Shown in pieces: positions 52,071 through 61,900 of a stretch of DNA of 64,000 nt. The position numbers were made by a program, and so were the translations under genes. The stretch lies in contig NZ_CP031557.1 of the NCBI RefSeq assembly GCF_003403075.1, positions 3,968,001 to 4,032,000 on the forward strand, in the 5' to 3' direction. Source of the DNA: Flavobacterium psychrotrophum. Lineage in GTDB: Bacteria; Bacteroidota; Bacteroidia; Flavobacteriales; Flavobacteriaceae. Below the pieces are notes generated by a model. The model saw nothing but the letters and a program-made list of their open reading frames with translations. It was not told the origin of the DNA and did no database searches. Within the stretch, counting starts at the first letter, position 1. Each line of letters begins with the position of its first letter.

Positions 52071-52436
52071 CTATTTTAAGGCGTTGACTTTATTCATAAT
52101 ATCGAAAGAAAACATTTTGCTTTCTGCCTGTATGTAATTGTACAGTGCAACCGCCTTATCCTTTAACGATTCCAGCCCCGCTTTCGCGGAAAGCTTCGCC
52201 AGCACATCGGCAAACTGCTCCATATTGGCCCAGTCAAAATGATAGCGCGTTATAAAATCGATCAGCTCGGCAGGCGTTATGCTTTGCAGCGTATTCAGCT
52301 CAAGGCCAAGCGTTTTGAGTTGCTGGTTTACCTCGGCTTCTTCCCAATCGGGCACAAAAACCAATGCAATAACTTTTTGCATGGCGCTGTTAATGCGTTC
52401 GTTCTCTTCGTCGCGTAATCCTAAGCTTAGTGGCAT
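52071..52436 (-). CDS. Small helical protein of unknown function
   Basis: A 121-aa all-helical cytosolic protein (MPLSLGLRDEENERINSAMQKVIAL...). No catalytic motif, signal or membrane segment. It begins the four-gene accessory block inside the heme region, just after a palindromic repeat. The family is unrecognised. Confidence 0.72.
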   Translation of the reverse strand: MPLSLGLRDEENERINSAMQKVIALVFVPDWEEAEVNQQLKTLGLELNTLQSITPAELIDFITRYHFDWANMEQFADVLAKLSAKAGLESLKDKAVALYNYIQAESKMFSFDIMNKVNALK

Positions 52437-52443
52437 TTTTTAA

Positions 52444-52588
52444 TTGTTAGTTGTCGGTTGATGGTTGTCAGAAGCTTTTGTCATGCTGACGAAGGAAGCA
52501 TCTCTGTCGAGATCCTTCGACTCCGCTGCGCTGCGCTCAGGATGACAGGACTTCACAGTGAGTAAATCCGTCAACCGACAACTAACAA
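52444..52588. repeat. 18-bp perfect inverted repeat enclosing a dispersed element
   Basis: TTGTTAGTTGTCGGTTGA (52444-52461) and its exact complement TCAACCGACAACTAACAA (52571-52588), 109 bp apart, enclose the GTCAT...ATGAC element at 52480-52546. In the transcript between hemE and the 121-aa gene this would fold into a large nested hairpin. Confidence 0.8.
52480..52546. repeat. Dispersed palindromic element, copy 1
   Basis: It begins GTCATGCTGACGAAGGA and ends GCTCAGGATGAC, with internal ATCTC/GAGAT. A second copy, in opposite orientation, is at 57741-57813. Confidence 0.8.
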
Positions 52589-52591
52589 CCT

Positions 52592-53617
52592 TTATTTATA
52601 TTCTTTAACCGCGTCTATAAACGCTTTGGCATGGTCTACCGGAATGTGTGGTAGTATGCCGTGACCTAAATTTACAATATAATTGTCTTTACCAAACTCA
52701 TCTATCATTTGGTGTACCATTTTTTTAATGGTAGGGATAGGGCTTAGCAATCGGCTTGGGTCAAAGTTACCCTGAAGCGTAATGCGGCCACCACTAAGGT
52801 AACGTGCATTGCGCGCAGAGCACGTCCAGTCTACACCAAGTGCAGAAGCCTTACTTTGTGCCATGTCGCCAAGTGCAAACCAACAGCCTTTACCAAACAC
52901 AATTACATGCGTTTCAGTTGCCAGTGCCTCTACGATCTGGTTGATGTATTTCCATGAAAATTCCTGGTAATCTACCGGGCTTAGCATACCGCCCCAGCTG
53001 TCAAATACCTGCACGGCATTTACACCCGCCTTTACTTTTTCTTTAAGGTAAGCAATGGTGGTATCGGTTATTTTTTGAAGCAGTACGTGGGCAGCCTCAG
53101 GCTGGCTAAAACAGAAACCCTTAGCAGTATCAAAACTCTTAGAACCTTTACCTTCTACCGCATAGCAGAAAATCGTCCACGGGCTGCCTGCAAAACCTAT
53201 AAGCGGCACCTCATCGTTAAGCATTTCTTTAGTCAGCTTTATGGCATCCATTACATATCCCAGTGTTTCATGGATATCCGGAACAATAACTTTCTCTACA
53301 TCCTGCACGGTGCGTATAGGGTTGGGCAAAAATGGCCCAACGCTTTCTTTCATCAGCACCTCAATGCCCATAGCCTGTGGCACCACAAGTATATCACTGA
53401 ATAATATCGCGGCATCAGGCTTCACAATACGGATGGGCTGCACCGTAATTTCGGCAGCAAGCTCAGGCGTCTGGCAGCGTGTAAAGAAGTCGTATTTATC
53501 TCGCAGTGCCCTGAATTCCGGCAGGTAACGCCCTGCCTGACGCATCATCCATACCGGTGGTCGCTCTACGGGTTCGTTACGTAATGCTTTTAAAAAAAGG
53601 TCGTTTTTTATGCTCAT
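52592..53617 (-). CDS. hemE: Uroporphyrinogen decarboxylase
   Basis: A 341-aa enzyme converting uroporphyrinogen III to coproporphyrinogen III by four decarboxylations, without cofactor. [25 protein letters not shown] near the start is the family signature; the catalytic Asp is in [26 protein letters not shown] and [15 protein letters not shown] follow. Length is typical. It stands between two repeats: the nested inverted repeat downstream and the CAAAG repeat upstream. Confidence 0.97.
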   Translation of the reverse strand: MSIKNDLFLKALRNEPVERPPVWMMRQAGRYLPEFRALRDKYDFFTRCQTPELAAEITVQPIRIVKPDAAILFSDILVVPQAMGIEVLMKESVGPFLPNPIRTVQDVEKVIVPDIHETLGYVMDAIKLTKEMLNDEVPLIGFAGSPWTIFCYAVEGKGSKSFDTAKGFCFSQPEAAHVLLQKITDTTIAYLKEKVKAGVNAVQVFDSWGGMLSPVDYQEFSWKYINQIVEALATETHVIVFGKGCWFALGDMAQSKASALGVDWTCSARNARYLSGGRITLQGNFDPSRLLSPIPTIKKMVHQMIDEFGKDNYIVNLGHGILPHIPVDHAKAFIDAVKEYK

Positions 53618-53631
53618 GTTTTTTCAATTGT

Positions 53632-53741
53632 ACCACAAAGTTTCACAAAGAAGTCGCAAAGATTCGCAAAGTCTTAGAGCCTGTAGTAGTTGTTTTTATT
53701 CTTTGTGTTGCTTTGTGCCTTCTTCGCGTGCCTTTGCGAAA
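53632..53741. repeat. CAAAG-rich interrupted palindrome, copy 2, overlapping hemD
   Basis: Left arm ACCACAAAGTTTCACAAAG onward (53632-53671); right arm with CTTTGTGTTGCTTTGTGCC onward (53700-53741). The right arm is translated as the C-terminal residues of HemD. Confidence 0.75.
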
Positions 53742-54391
53742 TATGTCCTTGTTTGCACAATAACATTCTCCACACTTGGCTTATGGGCAATGATAATCTT
53801 ATTTGTTATACCCTCTAATGCAGCGGCTGTTGTGTTGCCAATGCAAAAGCAGGCTTCATCTGTAATGGTATTTTCCTGCATATAACTCTGCACAGCAGAC
53901 GGACTAAAAAAGAGTATCCCGTCTACGGGTGTGGTTATCTTTTGCGGTGTAAGCACGGTGTCATACACTTCAACTTCGGTAAAAGCTACTTTGGCATTTA
54001 TCAATACCTCCGGAAGGATATCCCTGCGAAGGCTGCCGCTGTAAAATGTAAACTGTTTATCTGCGTGGTCTTTAATAATAAATTCAGCCAATGCCTCAGC
54101 ATCATTCGCCACAGCGATAACTTCAAATCCGTGGCGCTCTATCAGTTCTTTGGTTTTATAGCCTACACAAAATACTTTATTACCAGAGAGCAGCCCGCTT
54201 GCTACATGCTTTAAAAAACCCTTAAACCCGTTAGCACTCGTAAAGATAAGATTATCAGCGGTGTCATTAAGTTCAAAAGGCTTGTACTCAATACCTATAA
54301 AATCGGCTTCTACCACGGCAAGCCCTGCATTAAGCAGATACAGCTTTTGGTTGGGCTGCAACTTTTTAGTAGAAAGCACGCGGTATGCCAT
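53696..54391 (-). CDS. hemD: Uroporphyrinogen-III synthase
   Basis: A 231-aa enzyme that cyclises hydroxymethylbilane with inversion of ring D. The family is poorly conserved; NLIFTSANGFKGFLKHV, KVFCVGYKTKELIERHGFEVIAVA and ILFFSPSAVQSYM fit the two-domain HemD fold. Position between hemC (2 bp gap) and hemE supports it. The last 14 residues (FAKAREEGTKQHKE) are encoded by a dispersed repeat arm, so the native C-terminus has been replaced or extended. Confidence 0.9.
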   Translation of the reverse strand: MAYRVLSTKKLQPNQKLYLLNAGLAVVEADFIGIEYKPFELNDTADNLIFTSANGFKGFLKHVASGLLSGNKVFCVGYKTKELIERHGFEVIAVANDAEALAEFIIKDHADKQFTFYSGSLRRDILPEVLINAKVAFTEVEVYDTVLTPQKITTPVDGILFFSPSAVQSYMQENTITDEACFCIGNTTAAALEGITNKIIIAHKPSVENVIVQTRTYFAKAREEGTKQHKE

Positions 54392-54393
54392 TG

Positions 54394-55317
54394 TTATTTA
54401 TTAAGTTGATTACGAATTTCGGCCATTAGTTCAGCACCACCGTTTTGCAACAGTTCTTCGGCACACAGGTTGCCCAGATTATCTGTATCGCCATCAGCGG
54501 AGATTACTTTTTCGATGTGCAGTTTCTGCTTCCCGTCGATAGAAAGCAATACACCCTCAAAACGTATTTCATCATCTATAGAGCTTACCAATGCGCCAAT
54601 GGGAGCGGTACAGCCGCCCTCCAGTTTTTTAAGGAACTGGCGCTCTATGTGTGTGGCAACTTCGGTAGGCTTATGGTTTAGCTTTGCAAGCGCCTCACGG
54701 CAAAAGCTGTCGTTTTCCATAGCGACTACCACCATGGCACCCTGAGCGGGTGCGGGTATCATCCAGTCAAGGGTTATATGGTTATGCGGTAACAGGTTAA
54801 TACGTTCCAGTCCGGCTTTGGCAAACACTGCACCGTTCCACCCGCTTTCTTCGAGCTTTTTAAGCCGGGTGTTTACATTGCCGCGAAGGTATGTTACGGT
54901 ATGGTGCGGGTAGCGGTTGAGCCACTGCGCCTGGCGGCGGAGTGAGCCTGTAGCAATAATGGCTGCATTGGCATAAAAATCAGGATTGCCTTTGTGCACC
55001 AGTATGTCGTCTACATTGGCACGCTCTAAAACAGCGGCCTGCACAATGCCTTTTGGCAATGCGGTAGGTACATCCTTCATGCTGTGCACGGCAATATCTA
55101 CTTCGCCGCGCAGCATGGCAACGTCGAGTGTTTTAGTAAAAATACCGGTAATGCCCAATTCGTATAGCGGAACGTCCAGTATTAGGTCGCCCGTGCTTTT
55201 TACAGCCACGATCTCGGTAGCATAACCCAAATCGTTCAGTTGCTTTTCTACCGTATGAGCCTGCCACAGCGCAAGTTCGCTATCGCGGGTACCAATCCTT
55301 ATTGTTTTTTGTTCCAA
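54394..55317 (-). CDS. hemC: Hydroxymethylbilane synthase (porphobilinogen deaminase)
   Basis: A 307-aa enzyme joining four porphobilinogens. IRIGTRDSELALWQAHTVEKQL at the N-terminus, AVHSMKDVPTALPKG with the catalytic Asp of the SMKD box, ATGSLRRQAQWLNRYP with the substrate arginines, and LEGGCTAPIGA with the Cys that binds the dipyrromethane cofactor. Two bases before hemD; 30 bp after hemA. Confidence 0.97.
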   Translation of the reverse strand: MEQKTIRIGTRDSELALWQAHTVEKQLNDLGYATEIVAVKSTGDLILDVPLYELGITGIFTKTLDVAMLRGEVDIAVHSMKDVPTALPKGIVQAAVLERANVDDILVHKGNPDFYANAAIIATGSLRRQAQWLNRYPHHTVTYLRGNVNTRLKKLEESGWNGAVFAKAGLERINLLPHNHITLDWMIPAPAQGAMVVVAMENDSFCREALAKLNHKPTEVATHIERQFLKKLEGGCTAPIGALVSSIDDEIRFEGVLLSIDGKQKLHIEKVISADGDTDNLGNLCAEELLQNGGAELMAEIRNQLNK

Positions 55318-55347
55318 GTTTCAGGTTTAAAGTTGATCCGACTAAGG

Positions 55348-56610
55348 TTAAGTCGTCTGTGCCTTGTTTTCTATTTTAAAGACTTTTTCTATCCACTCTA
55401 TGCTTTCATCAACCACGGTATCGCGGTCTTTAAGATGGTTTGCAAAATGAGATGTAATTTTATGAATAATGCGCTGGCTGATGATCTCGGCCTGCTGCTC
55501 ATCAAAATTACTTATTTTTTTGCGCTGAAAGTCCAGCTCACTATCTTTAATAGAGTTAAGTTTCTCTTTTAATGCATTTATGGTGGGTGCAAACTTGCGG
55601 GAATTTGTCCACTCGTTAAATTCCTCGGTTACTTCGCTTATAATTGCCTCAGCTGCCGGAATGTGCTTTTTACGGTTTTCCAGTGTGCTGTCGGTTATTT
55701 TACTCAGGTCGTCAAGGTGTATTACGGTAACATTTGGCAGGTCCAATACATTATCGTGTACGTTTTTAGGTATCGAAAGATCAAGTATCAGCAGTGGCTT
55801 GTTAAGCGCCAGAATATCTTTATCGATGGTAGGCAGCTGCGCACCGGTAGCAACTACCAGTACATCTGCCTGGGCTACTTCTAGCGGAAGCAGGTCGTAG
55901 TCTTTAACCAGCAGGTTAAACTTGCCGGCTACTTTTTCTGCCTTTTCCCTTGTGCGGTTTATAAGCACAATATGGTCGTTCTTGGTATGCTTAACCAGAT
56001 TTTCGCAGGTATTGCGGCCTATTTTGCCGGTACCAAAAAGCAGTATGCCTTTGTTTTGCACATCGGCAACGTTATCTATAATATACTGCACCGCAGCAAA
56101 AGATACCGATGTGGCACCACTGCTCAGTTCGGTTTCATTCTTTACGCGTTTGCTGGCCTGTATTACACTATTTACCAAACGCTCTGTAAACGAATTGACG
56201 AGGTTATGGTTCTTGCTTTCTGCAAAGCCATTCTTTATTTGCCCTATAATTTCAAAATCTCCCAGTATCTGGCTGTCCAGCCCTGTACCCACGCGAAAAA
56301 CGTGTGCCATGGCCTCGTTATTTTTATATATAAAAGCAGCACGCTGAAACTCCTCTACAGAGCCGCGGCTATTTTCTACCATTAATTTTATAAGCTGAAA
56401 CGGATGCTCTGCAAATCCATAAATTTCGGTACGGTTACAGGTAGATATTACGACAAGGCTTTCTATACCTTCGGCGGCGGCCTGCTCTAAAACAGCAGTC
56501 CTGGCAATAGCATCAAGGCTAAACTTTCCCCTTACCTCAGCGTCTGCTTTACGGTAACTGATTCCCACAGCATAAAAAGTAAGATGCCTGTGCATGTTGT
56601 GATTTTCCAT
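55348..56610 (-). CDS. hemA: Glutamyl-tRNA reductase
   Basis: A 420-aa enzyme reducing glutamyl-tRNA to glutamate-1-semialdehyde, the first step of the C5 route. Catalytic Cys in VVISTCNRTEIYG (about 56), DSQILGDFEIIGQIKNGF, the NADPH site LLFGTGKIGRNTCENL, and DLSIPKNVHDNV. The start is ATG 56610 (MENHNMHRHLTFYAVGISY). A TTG start at 56637 would overlap the -7 box at 56635-56642 and is rejected. It heads the hemACDE unit; a divergent AraC regulator lies upstream. Confidence 0.96.
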   Translation of the reverse strand: MENHNMHRHLTFYAVGISYRKADAEVRGKFSLDAIARTAVLEQAAAEGIESLVVISTCNRTEIYGFAEHPFQLIKLMVENSRGSVEEFQRAAFIYKNNEAMAHVFRVGTGLDSQILGDFEIIGQIKNGFAESKNHNLVNSFTERLVNSVIQASKRVKNETELSSGATSVSFAAVQYIIDNVADVQNKGILLFGTGKIGRNTCENLVKHTKNDHIVLINRTREKAEKVAGKFNLLVKDYDLLPLEVAQADVLVVATGAQLPTIDKDILALNKPLLILDLSIPKNVHDNVLDLPNVTVIHLDDLSKITDSTLENRKKHIPAAEAIISEVTEEFNEWTNSRKFAPTINALKEKLNSIKDSELDFQRKKISNFDEQQAEIISQRIIHKITSHFANHLKDRDTVVDESIEWIEKVFKIENKAQTT

Positions 56611-56634
56611 ATACACTTTTCCTAAAAAGTTTAA

Positions 56635-56642
56635 CAAAAGTA
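56635..56642 (-). promoter_or_regulatory. -7 promoter box of the hemA unit
   Basis: TACTTTTG on the minus strand, 24 bp before the ATG at 56610. Confidence 0.6.
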
Positions 56643-56715
56643 TAACAAGCCACTTTTAAAAAGTAACGCTACAGGTCCTAATTATAACGCTGTGGGATAT
56701 TTTGACCCTCTGGCG

Positions 56716-56744
56716 TTGTTTTTTGCCGAAATACGCTAACTTTG
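56716..56744 (+). promoter_or_regulatory. Promoter of the AraC/PchR-like regulator gene
   Basis: TTG (56716-56718), 18 bp, TAACTTTG (56737-56744). It gives a leader of nearly 90 nt before the ATG at 56838. Confidence 0.62.
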
Positions 56745-56774
56745 CACTAAAATCAATGCTTTACAAAGTTCTAG

Positions 56775-56791
56775 TTTAGAAACATTCTAAA
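56775..56791. promoter_or_regulatory. Perfect palindrome, candidate operator
   Basis: TTTAGAA-ACA-TTCTAAA: 7-bp perfect arms around ACA, 17 bp in all. It lies about 25 bp downstream of the predicted transcription start of the regulator gene and about 130 bp from the hemA -7 box. Its shape and AT content resemble Fur/PerR-type boxes, but no such regulator is shown. Confidence 0.5.
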
Positions 56792-56837
56792 TAAAAATAA
56801 GCAGCTTTGTGTTTTTGGCATTCAAAAAAATACCGCT

Positions 56838-57710
56838 ATGGGTTCTCATGAGGAGATAATGATTGAAGACGGTTTTTATGTACTGAAGTATGAAAACAAC
56901 AGCGACGAAACCACCCATTTTACAAGGGATGTAGATACCGAACTAATACAATTTCACTTTGGCATTAAAGGCCGTGGCAAGTTTATTTTTAACCAGGGCC
57001 GCTATGCGCTGGACATCCGCGAGGAGGTATCGCTCTTTTTGTATAACCCACAAACTAACCTGCCACTACACCTGGAAATTGCCCCGCACAGCTGGGTGAT
57101 ATCGATACTTGTTTCCATAAAAAAATTTCACGGCTTTTTTTCAGAACAGGCAGACCATATTCCGTTTTTAAGCCCAGGTAATATTGACCGTAAATACTAT
57201 AAAGACGATAAAATAAATCCGTCAATGGCCATTGTACTAAGCCAGCTGTTTCACTTTAACCTGCACCAGAGTATTAAAAAACTCTATTTTAAGGGCAAGG
57301 TATATGAGCTGCTGAGCCTGTACTTTAACCGTACGGAAGACCCAAATGCAGAGCAATGCCCATTTTTGATAGATGAGGAAAACGTAATAAAAATACGCAA
57401 GGCAAAAGATATTGTAATTGCCAACATGGCTGAGCCGCCGGGACTGGAAGAACTTAGCGAGCAGGTAGGCATAAGCCTTAAAAAGCTTAAAATGGGCTTC
57501 CGCCAAATATATGGCGACAGCGTGTACAGCTTTTTGTTTGATTATAAGATGGACTATGCCCGCAAGCTGCTCGACAGCGGATCGTATAACGTAAACGAGG
57601 TAGGGCTACGCATAGGCTACAGCACTGCCAGCCACTTTATAGCGGCTTTTAAAAAGAAATTTGGCACTACGCCTAAGAAGTATTTAATGAGTATTAACGA
57701 GAAGGTATAG
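56838..57710 (+). CDS. AraC family regulator, PchR-like
   Basis: A 290-aa cytosolic regulator. An N-terminal beta-rich sensor (about 1-180; ELIQFHFGIKGRGKFIFNQGRY) is followed by a double HTH (about 190-288) with LEELSEQVGISLKKLKMGFRQIYGDSVYSFL and the family signature VNEVGLRIGYSTASHFIAAFKKKFGTTPKKYL. It resembles PchR, which senses a siderophore. Divergent from the hemA unit and 142 bp upstream of hemB, so it probably controls heme synthesis in answer to iron or heme (inference). Confidence 0.88.
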   Translation: MGSHEEIMIEDGFYVLKYENNSDETTHFTRDVDTELIQFHFGIKGRGKFIFNQGRYALDIREEVSLFLYNPQTNLPLHLEIAPHSWVISILVSIKKFHGFFSEQADHIPFLSPGNIDRKYYKDDKINPSMAIVLSQLFHFNLHQSIKKLYFKGKVYELLSLYFNRTEDPNAEQCPFLIDEENVIKIRKAKDIVIANMAEPPGLEELSEQVGISLKKLKMGFRQIYGDSVYSFLFDYKMDYARKLLDSGSYNVNEVGLRIGYSTASHFIAAFKKKFGTTPKKYLMSINEKV

Positions 57711-57740
57711 GCACGCATCGTACAACTTGCCATGCGATTT

Positions 57741-57813
57741 GTCATCCTGAACGCAGCGATAGCGCAGTGAAGGATCTCAAAATAATCGAGATTCCTCCTA
57801 TCGTCGGAATGAC
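57741..57813. repeat. Dispersed palindromic element, copy 2
   Basis: It begins GTCATCCTGA and ends TCGTCGGAATGAC, with internal GATCTC/GAGATT. In reverse orientation it matches 52480-52546. Lies between the AraC gene and hemB. Confidence 0.8.
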
Positions 57814-57828
57814 AAAGCACACCAGTAG

Positions 57829-58848
<1,020 letters not shown>

Positions 58849-58861
58849 CGACTGGAGAGAA

Positions 58862-58986
58862 TTTACCACAAGGGTCACAAAGCTGTATGTAATTATAGTG
58901 CTTAAGTTCACATAGCTTTGTGTCCTGCCACTGTGAGGTGGTTTTCATAGTGTACTTAGTGAAAACTTCGTGCTCCTGGTGGTAAA
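58862..58986. repeat. CAAAG-type interrupted palindrome, copy 3 (degenerate)
   Basis: Outer arms TTTACCAC (58862-58869) and GTGGTAAA (58979-58986). Inner CACAAAG at the left and CTTTGTG and CTTCGTG at the right, resembling 37204-37340 and 53632-53741. After hemB. Confidence 0.6.
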
Positions 58987-59053
58987 ATCAAAAGACAAAA
59001 TTTCCAGATATTTGTGCTTCTATAACCCAGAGGTATACCTCCCAAATTATATC

Positions 59054-59446
59054 ATGAAAAAACTACTTATCTTAATTACCACACTATCTCTCTTTTCCTG
59101 TAAAACTGAGGAAAAGAAAACCGACAACCAATCTTCTGTAACCGTAAATGAAGGCGCCACCGCTAACCTTACACCAGAACAGCAGTTGGGCAAAGAGATA
59201 TTTGAAGGTAAAGGCAATTGCTATACTTGCCACAAACCCGAAGAAAAAGCCATAGGCCCTGCTATCATGGAAATATCAAAAATCTACAAAACCCGGAAAG
59301 GCGATATGGTTACTTTTCTTAAAGGCGAGGGCACACCTATTGTAGACCCATCACAATATGATGTAATGAAAACAAACTTCTACATAACCAAAACCTTTAC
59401 TGATGAGGAATTAAAGGCTGTGGAGGCCTATATCTATTCGCATTAA
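59054..59446 (+). CDS. Cytochrome c class I lipoprotein
   Basis: A 130-aa exported c-type cytochrome. From ATG 59054: MKKLLILITTLSLFSC with lipobox LFSC, then a Ser/Thr/Glu linker (about 18-40). The heme-binding site is CYTCHK (about residues 56-61), and the sixth ligand Met is probably in DVMKTN. The protein would be anchored in the periplasm or surface as an electron carrier. It lies right after the heme genes, but its own start has no clear -7 match. Confidence 0.9.
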   Translation: MKKLLILITTLSLFSCKTEEKKTDNQSSVTVNEGATANLTPEQQLGKEIFEGKGNCYTCHKPEEKAIGPAIMEISKIYKTRKGDMVTFLKGEGTPIVDPSQYDVMKTNFYITKTFTDEELKAVEAYIYSH

Positions 59447-59464
59447 AATTGTAAAGGAGTACCA

Positions 59465-61621
59465 CTACTCCTTTACAACCCTGATGTTTGCACTGTTTTC
59501 GCTATTTGTAACTCTAAAGAAGTAGATGCCGGCAGCATAATTGCTCATATCAGTAACATCTGTTGTGCTGTTAACCTTCTTCTGTAACAGCAATTGCCCG
59601 GCTACGTTGTAAACAGCAATATCTGTAAGGCCTTGTGGCGCGGTAATGGTAATATTGCCGTTAACCGGATTAGGATAATAGGTAAGATTAGCAAAAGTAT
59701 TGTGTGCAGTGCCTAGTGTGCAGTTTGCTGTAGCGCGCCATCCGGCATAGTTAAGCGCTTCATCTGATATAAACTCAAAGGTTAGTGCACCATCTGTATT
59801 AGAAGCTGTGTAGGGGTCCGGTATAACATTACCACTTACCATATCAAGCATTGGCGCACCAGTTCCTATACCGTCATAAACATACATAAAATCATAATCC
59901 GGTTCGGTCTGGAAAACAGTAAACGATACGTTTACTGTCTGCCCCGCAGCCGATGGCTTTATGATGCTTATAACATGAAGACTGTCAGTATAGTTTCGGT
60001 TACCCGAAGGATCCATCCAGATAGCGCCATTACACCATTCTGCCGCCGTGCCAAAAACAAGATCAGTTGTTTGCGGTGTTTGCCCTTCATTACAAACCGG
60101 CCTAACCCCAAAGTTATAATATGTATTTGCCAGTAAGCCTGTTATGGTAGCAGTATTAACAACTACCTGCTCCCAGTTGGTTATTGTACTTCCATAAGCA
60201 GCATATCCTACCTCCCAGGGGCCATTGGTACTGTCTTCCCAGTTAAGGGTAGCAGCATCTAAGGCAGCATCAGTAAGGGTAATGCTGGCTACTGTATTTA
60301 TACAGGTATTTATACAATCTGTACTAAGGCATGATGCCGATTCTACGGTATCTAATATTAGCGCAGCCGGTTGCGGGCCAAATCCATTAGCAAAATTAAT
60401 CCCTACGCCGCCTACAAGGTGGCAGTAACTCATTATCGTTCCACCTACATTTCCGTCAGGTATGGGACCAAGTTCGCATTCGCCTTCTGCAAAGCCTGCC
60501 GATGTACCACAACCGTCTATAGAAGTGCCGTTACCATTCCAGTAGCAGCCGTGCGTATGCGGCGAGCCATAAAGGTGACCTAGCTCGTGGGTTATAACCT
60601 GAACTGTCCATGAAAAAGTAGGCACATCATCATACCACAAATCAACATCGCTGTAACTTACATTGCCATCGGTACAAAAACCATTTATACTAATGGCTAC
60701 ACCGCCAAGGCCACCTTCGTCTATACCTAAAAGCTGTCCTACATCGCCATCAAAAGTGGGCCTCATATAATAGAATTGCTCCAGATAATCACCGGAATTT
60801 TCTCCGCTGTAAGGGTCTGGCTCTGTCCAGATATAAACTGACTTTATTGCTGTGGTAATGCCATCATTATCATAAAGCGTCTGCACATTGTTAAACACCG
60901 AAGTAATCCAGTTAGAAGCCAGCGCAGTGTCTGCACCATTTTCAAGAAACAGCTCATAATCAAGTTCAAAATATACTGTAACACAACGTGTGCTTTGTGT
61001 ATCGCGCCTTACAACATTAGCAGGGTTAAATACTGGCAGTTCTTTATTATCGGTTACCGCACAGCTAAAGCTTGAGGCAGCCTTAAGGTTACTGTCAGAA
61101 TAAATGATATAGTTACTCAGGTTTCCGGGCTGCTTAAGCCTGCCTACCACAAGGTTATGCAGTTTAGCAGACGAAGCCACACCATTCATTTCTTTACCAA
61201 AAAAATTAAATGATGCGATAGATTTTGGGTCGCCCTTTACAATGCCACGGTAGTAGGCACCCTGTGTGTAAGATATATTTTCGTTTTTATTAGTATCTAT
61301 ATGAAAACCTTTTGCCACAACCTCTACACGGTAAAGCTGTAGCGTTACGGTGCTGTTGTTGTAAGGCAGGGTAAGCTCTATTGCTTCATATTTTTTTGTA
61401 GCAACATCCCTAACCACATTAGTATTTAGTGTAGCAAATGTAGCATTGCTCACCGTAGCGTCTATAGCCGGGCTATAAGCCTTATCAGATACTGAGAGGG
61501 GCGCTACAGCCCTGAAATTTGTATTGTTGCTAACCAGTTGCTGTATATGCTGTGGTACACGTTGTTGTCCAAAAAGTGTTATGGTGCATAGAAACGCCAT
61601 AACCAGAGTAATTTTTTTCAT
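59465..61621 (-). CDS. T9SS-exported reprolysin-like metalloprotease
   Basis: A 718-aa exported protease. Signal MKKITLVMAFLCTITLFGQ; an N-terminal pro-region (about 20-205); a metzincin catalytic domain with zinc motif THELGHLYGSPHTHG (about 345-360) and Met-turn TIMSYCHL; a Cys-rich end (about 430); a fibronectin III domain (about 440-520); a CUB-like domain (about 525-635); and a type A sorting domain (NLTYYPNPVNGNITI ... IRVVKE). Probably digests extracellular protein. Convergent with the cytochrome gene (18 bp), no shared terminator seen. Confidence 0.93.
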   Translation of the reverse strand: MKKITLVMAFLCTITLFGQQRVPQHIQQLVSNNTNFRAVAPLSVSDKAYSPAIDATVSNATFATLNTNVVRDVATKKYEAIELTLPYNNSTVTLQLYRVEVVAKGFHIDTNKNENISYTQGAYYRGIVKGDPKSIASFNFFGKEMNGVASSAKLHNLVVGRLKQPGNLSNYIIYSDSNLKAASSFSCAVTDNKELPVFNPANVVRRDTQSTRCVTVYFELDYELFLENGADTALASNWITSVFNNVQTLYDNDGITTAIKSVYIWTEPDPYSGENSGDYLEQFYYMRPTFDGDVGQLLGIDEGGLGGVAISINGFCTDGNVSYSDVDLWYDDVPTFSWTVQVITHELGHLYGSPHTHGCYWNGNGTSIDGCGTSAGFAEGECELGPIPDGNVGGTIMSYCHLVGGVGINFANGFGPQPAALILDTVESASCLSTDCINTCINTVASITLTDAALDAATLNWEDSTNGPWEVGYAAYGSTITNWEQVVVNTATITGLLANTYYNFGVRPVCNEGQTPQTTDLVFGTAAEWCNGAIWMDPSGNRNYTDSLHVISIIKPSAAGQTVNVSFTVFQTEPDYDFMYVYDGIGTGAPMLDMVSGNVIPDPYTASNTDGALTFEFISDEALNYAGWRATANCTLGTAHNTFANLTYYPNPVNGNITITAPQGLTDIAVYNVAGQLLLQKKVNSTTDVTDMSNYAAGIYFFRVTNSENSANIRVVKE

Positions 61622-61665
61622 TCAGGTAAAGTAATTATCCTGGCCGACTTATACGGGCAGGTGTG

Positions 61666-61673
61666 CAAATGTA
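61666..61673 (-). promoter_or_regulatory. -7 promoter box of the metalloprotease gene
   Basis: TACATTTG on the minus strand, 44 bp before the ATG at 61621. No -33 TTTG at the normal spacing. Confidence 0.5.
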
Positions 61674-61860
61674 TTATTATCAACAATATATTTAATCTTT
61701 TTAGAGATTTTGTTTCAAAACAGCACCGTATATCGTTAGACAGTATTGATAATGCCGTAAAACAAACAATCACAAAAAAAATCTTTTACACTTTAATACC
61801 GCCCTGTAAAATAGAATTTGCAGGATATTACTTAGTATTGATACACTCTGGTTTAGGAAT

Positions 61861-61889
61861 AAAAAAATCCGGATTGTTATATCCGGATT
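61861..61889 (-). terminator. Terminator of the ACT-domain gene
   Basis: On the minus strand AATCCGGAT (61881-61889), loop ATAACA, ATCCGGATT (61866-61874), then a T-run. The core ATCCGGAT is itself palindromic. Confidence 0.82.
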
Positions 61890-61900
61890 ATCTTTATGTT

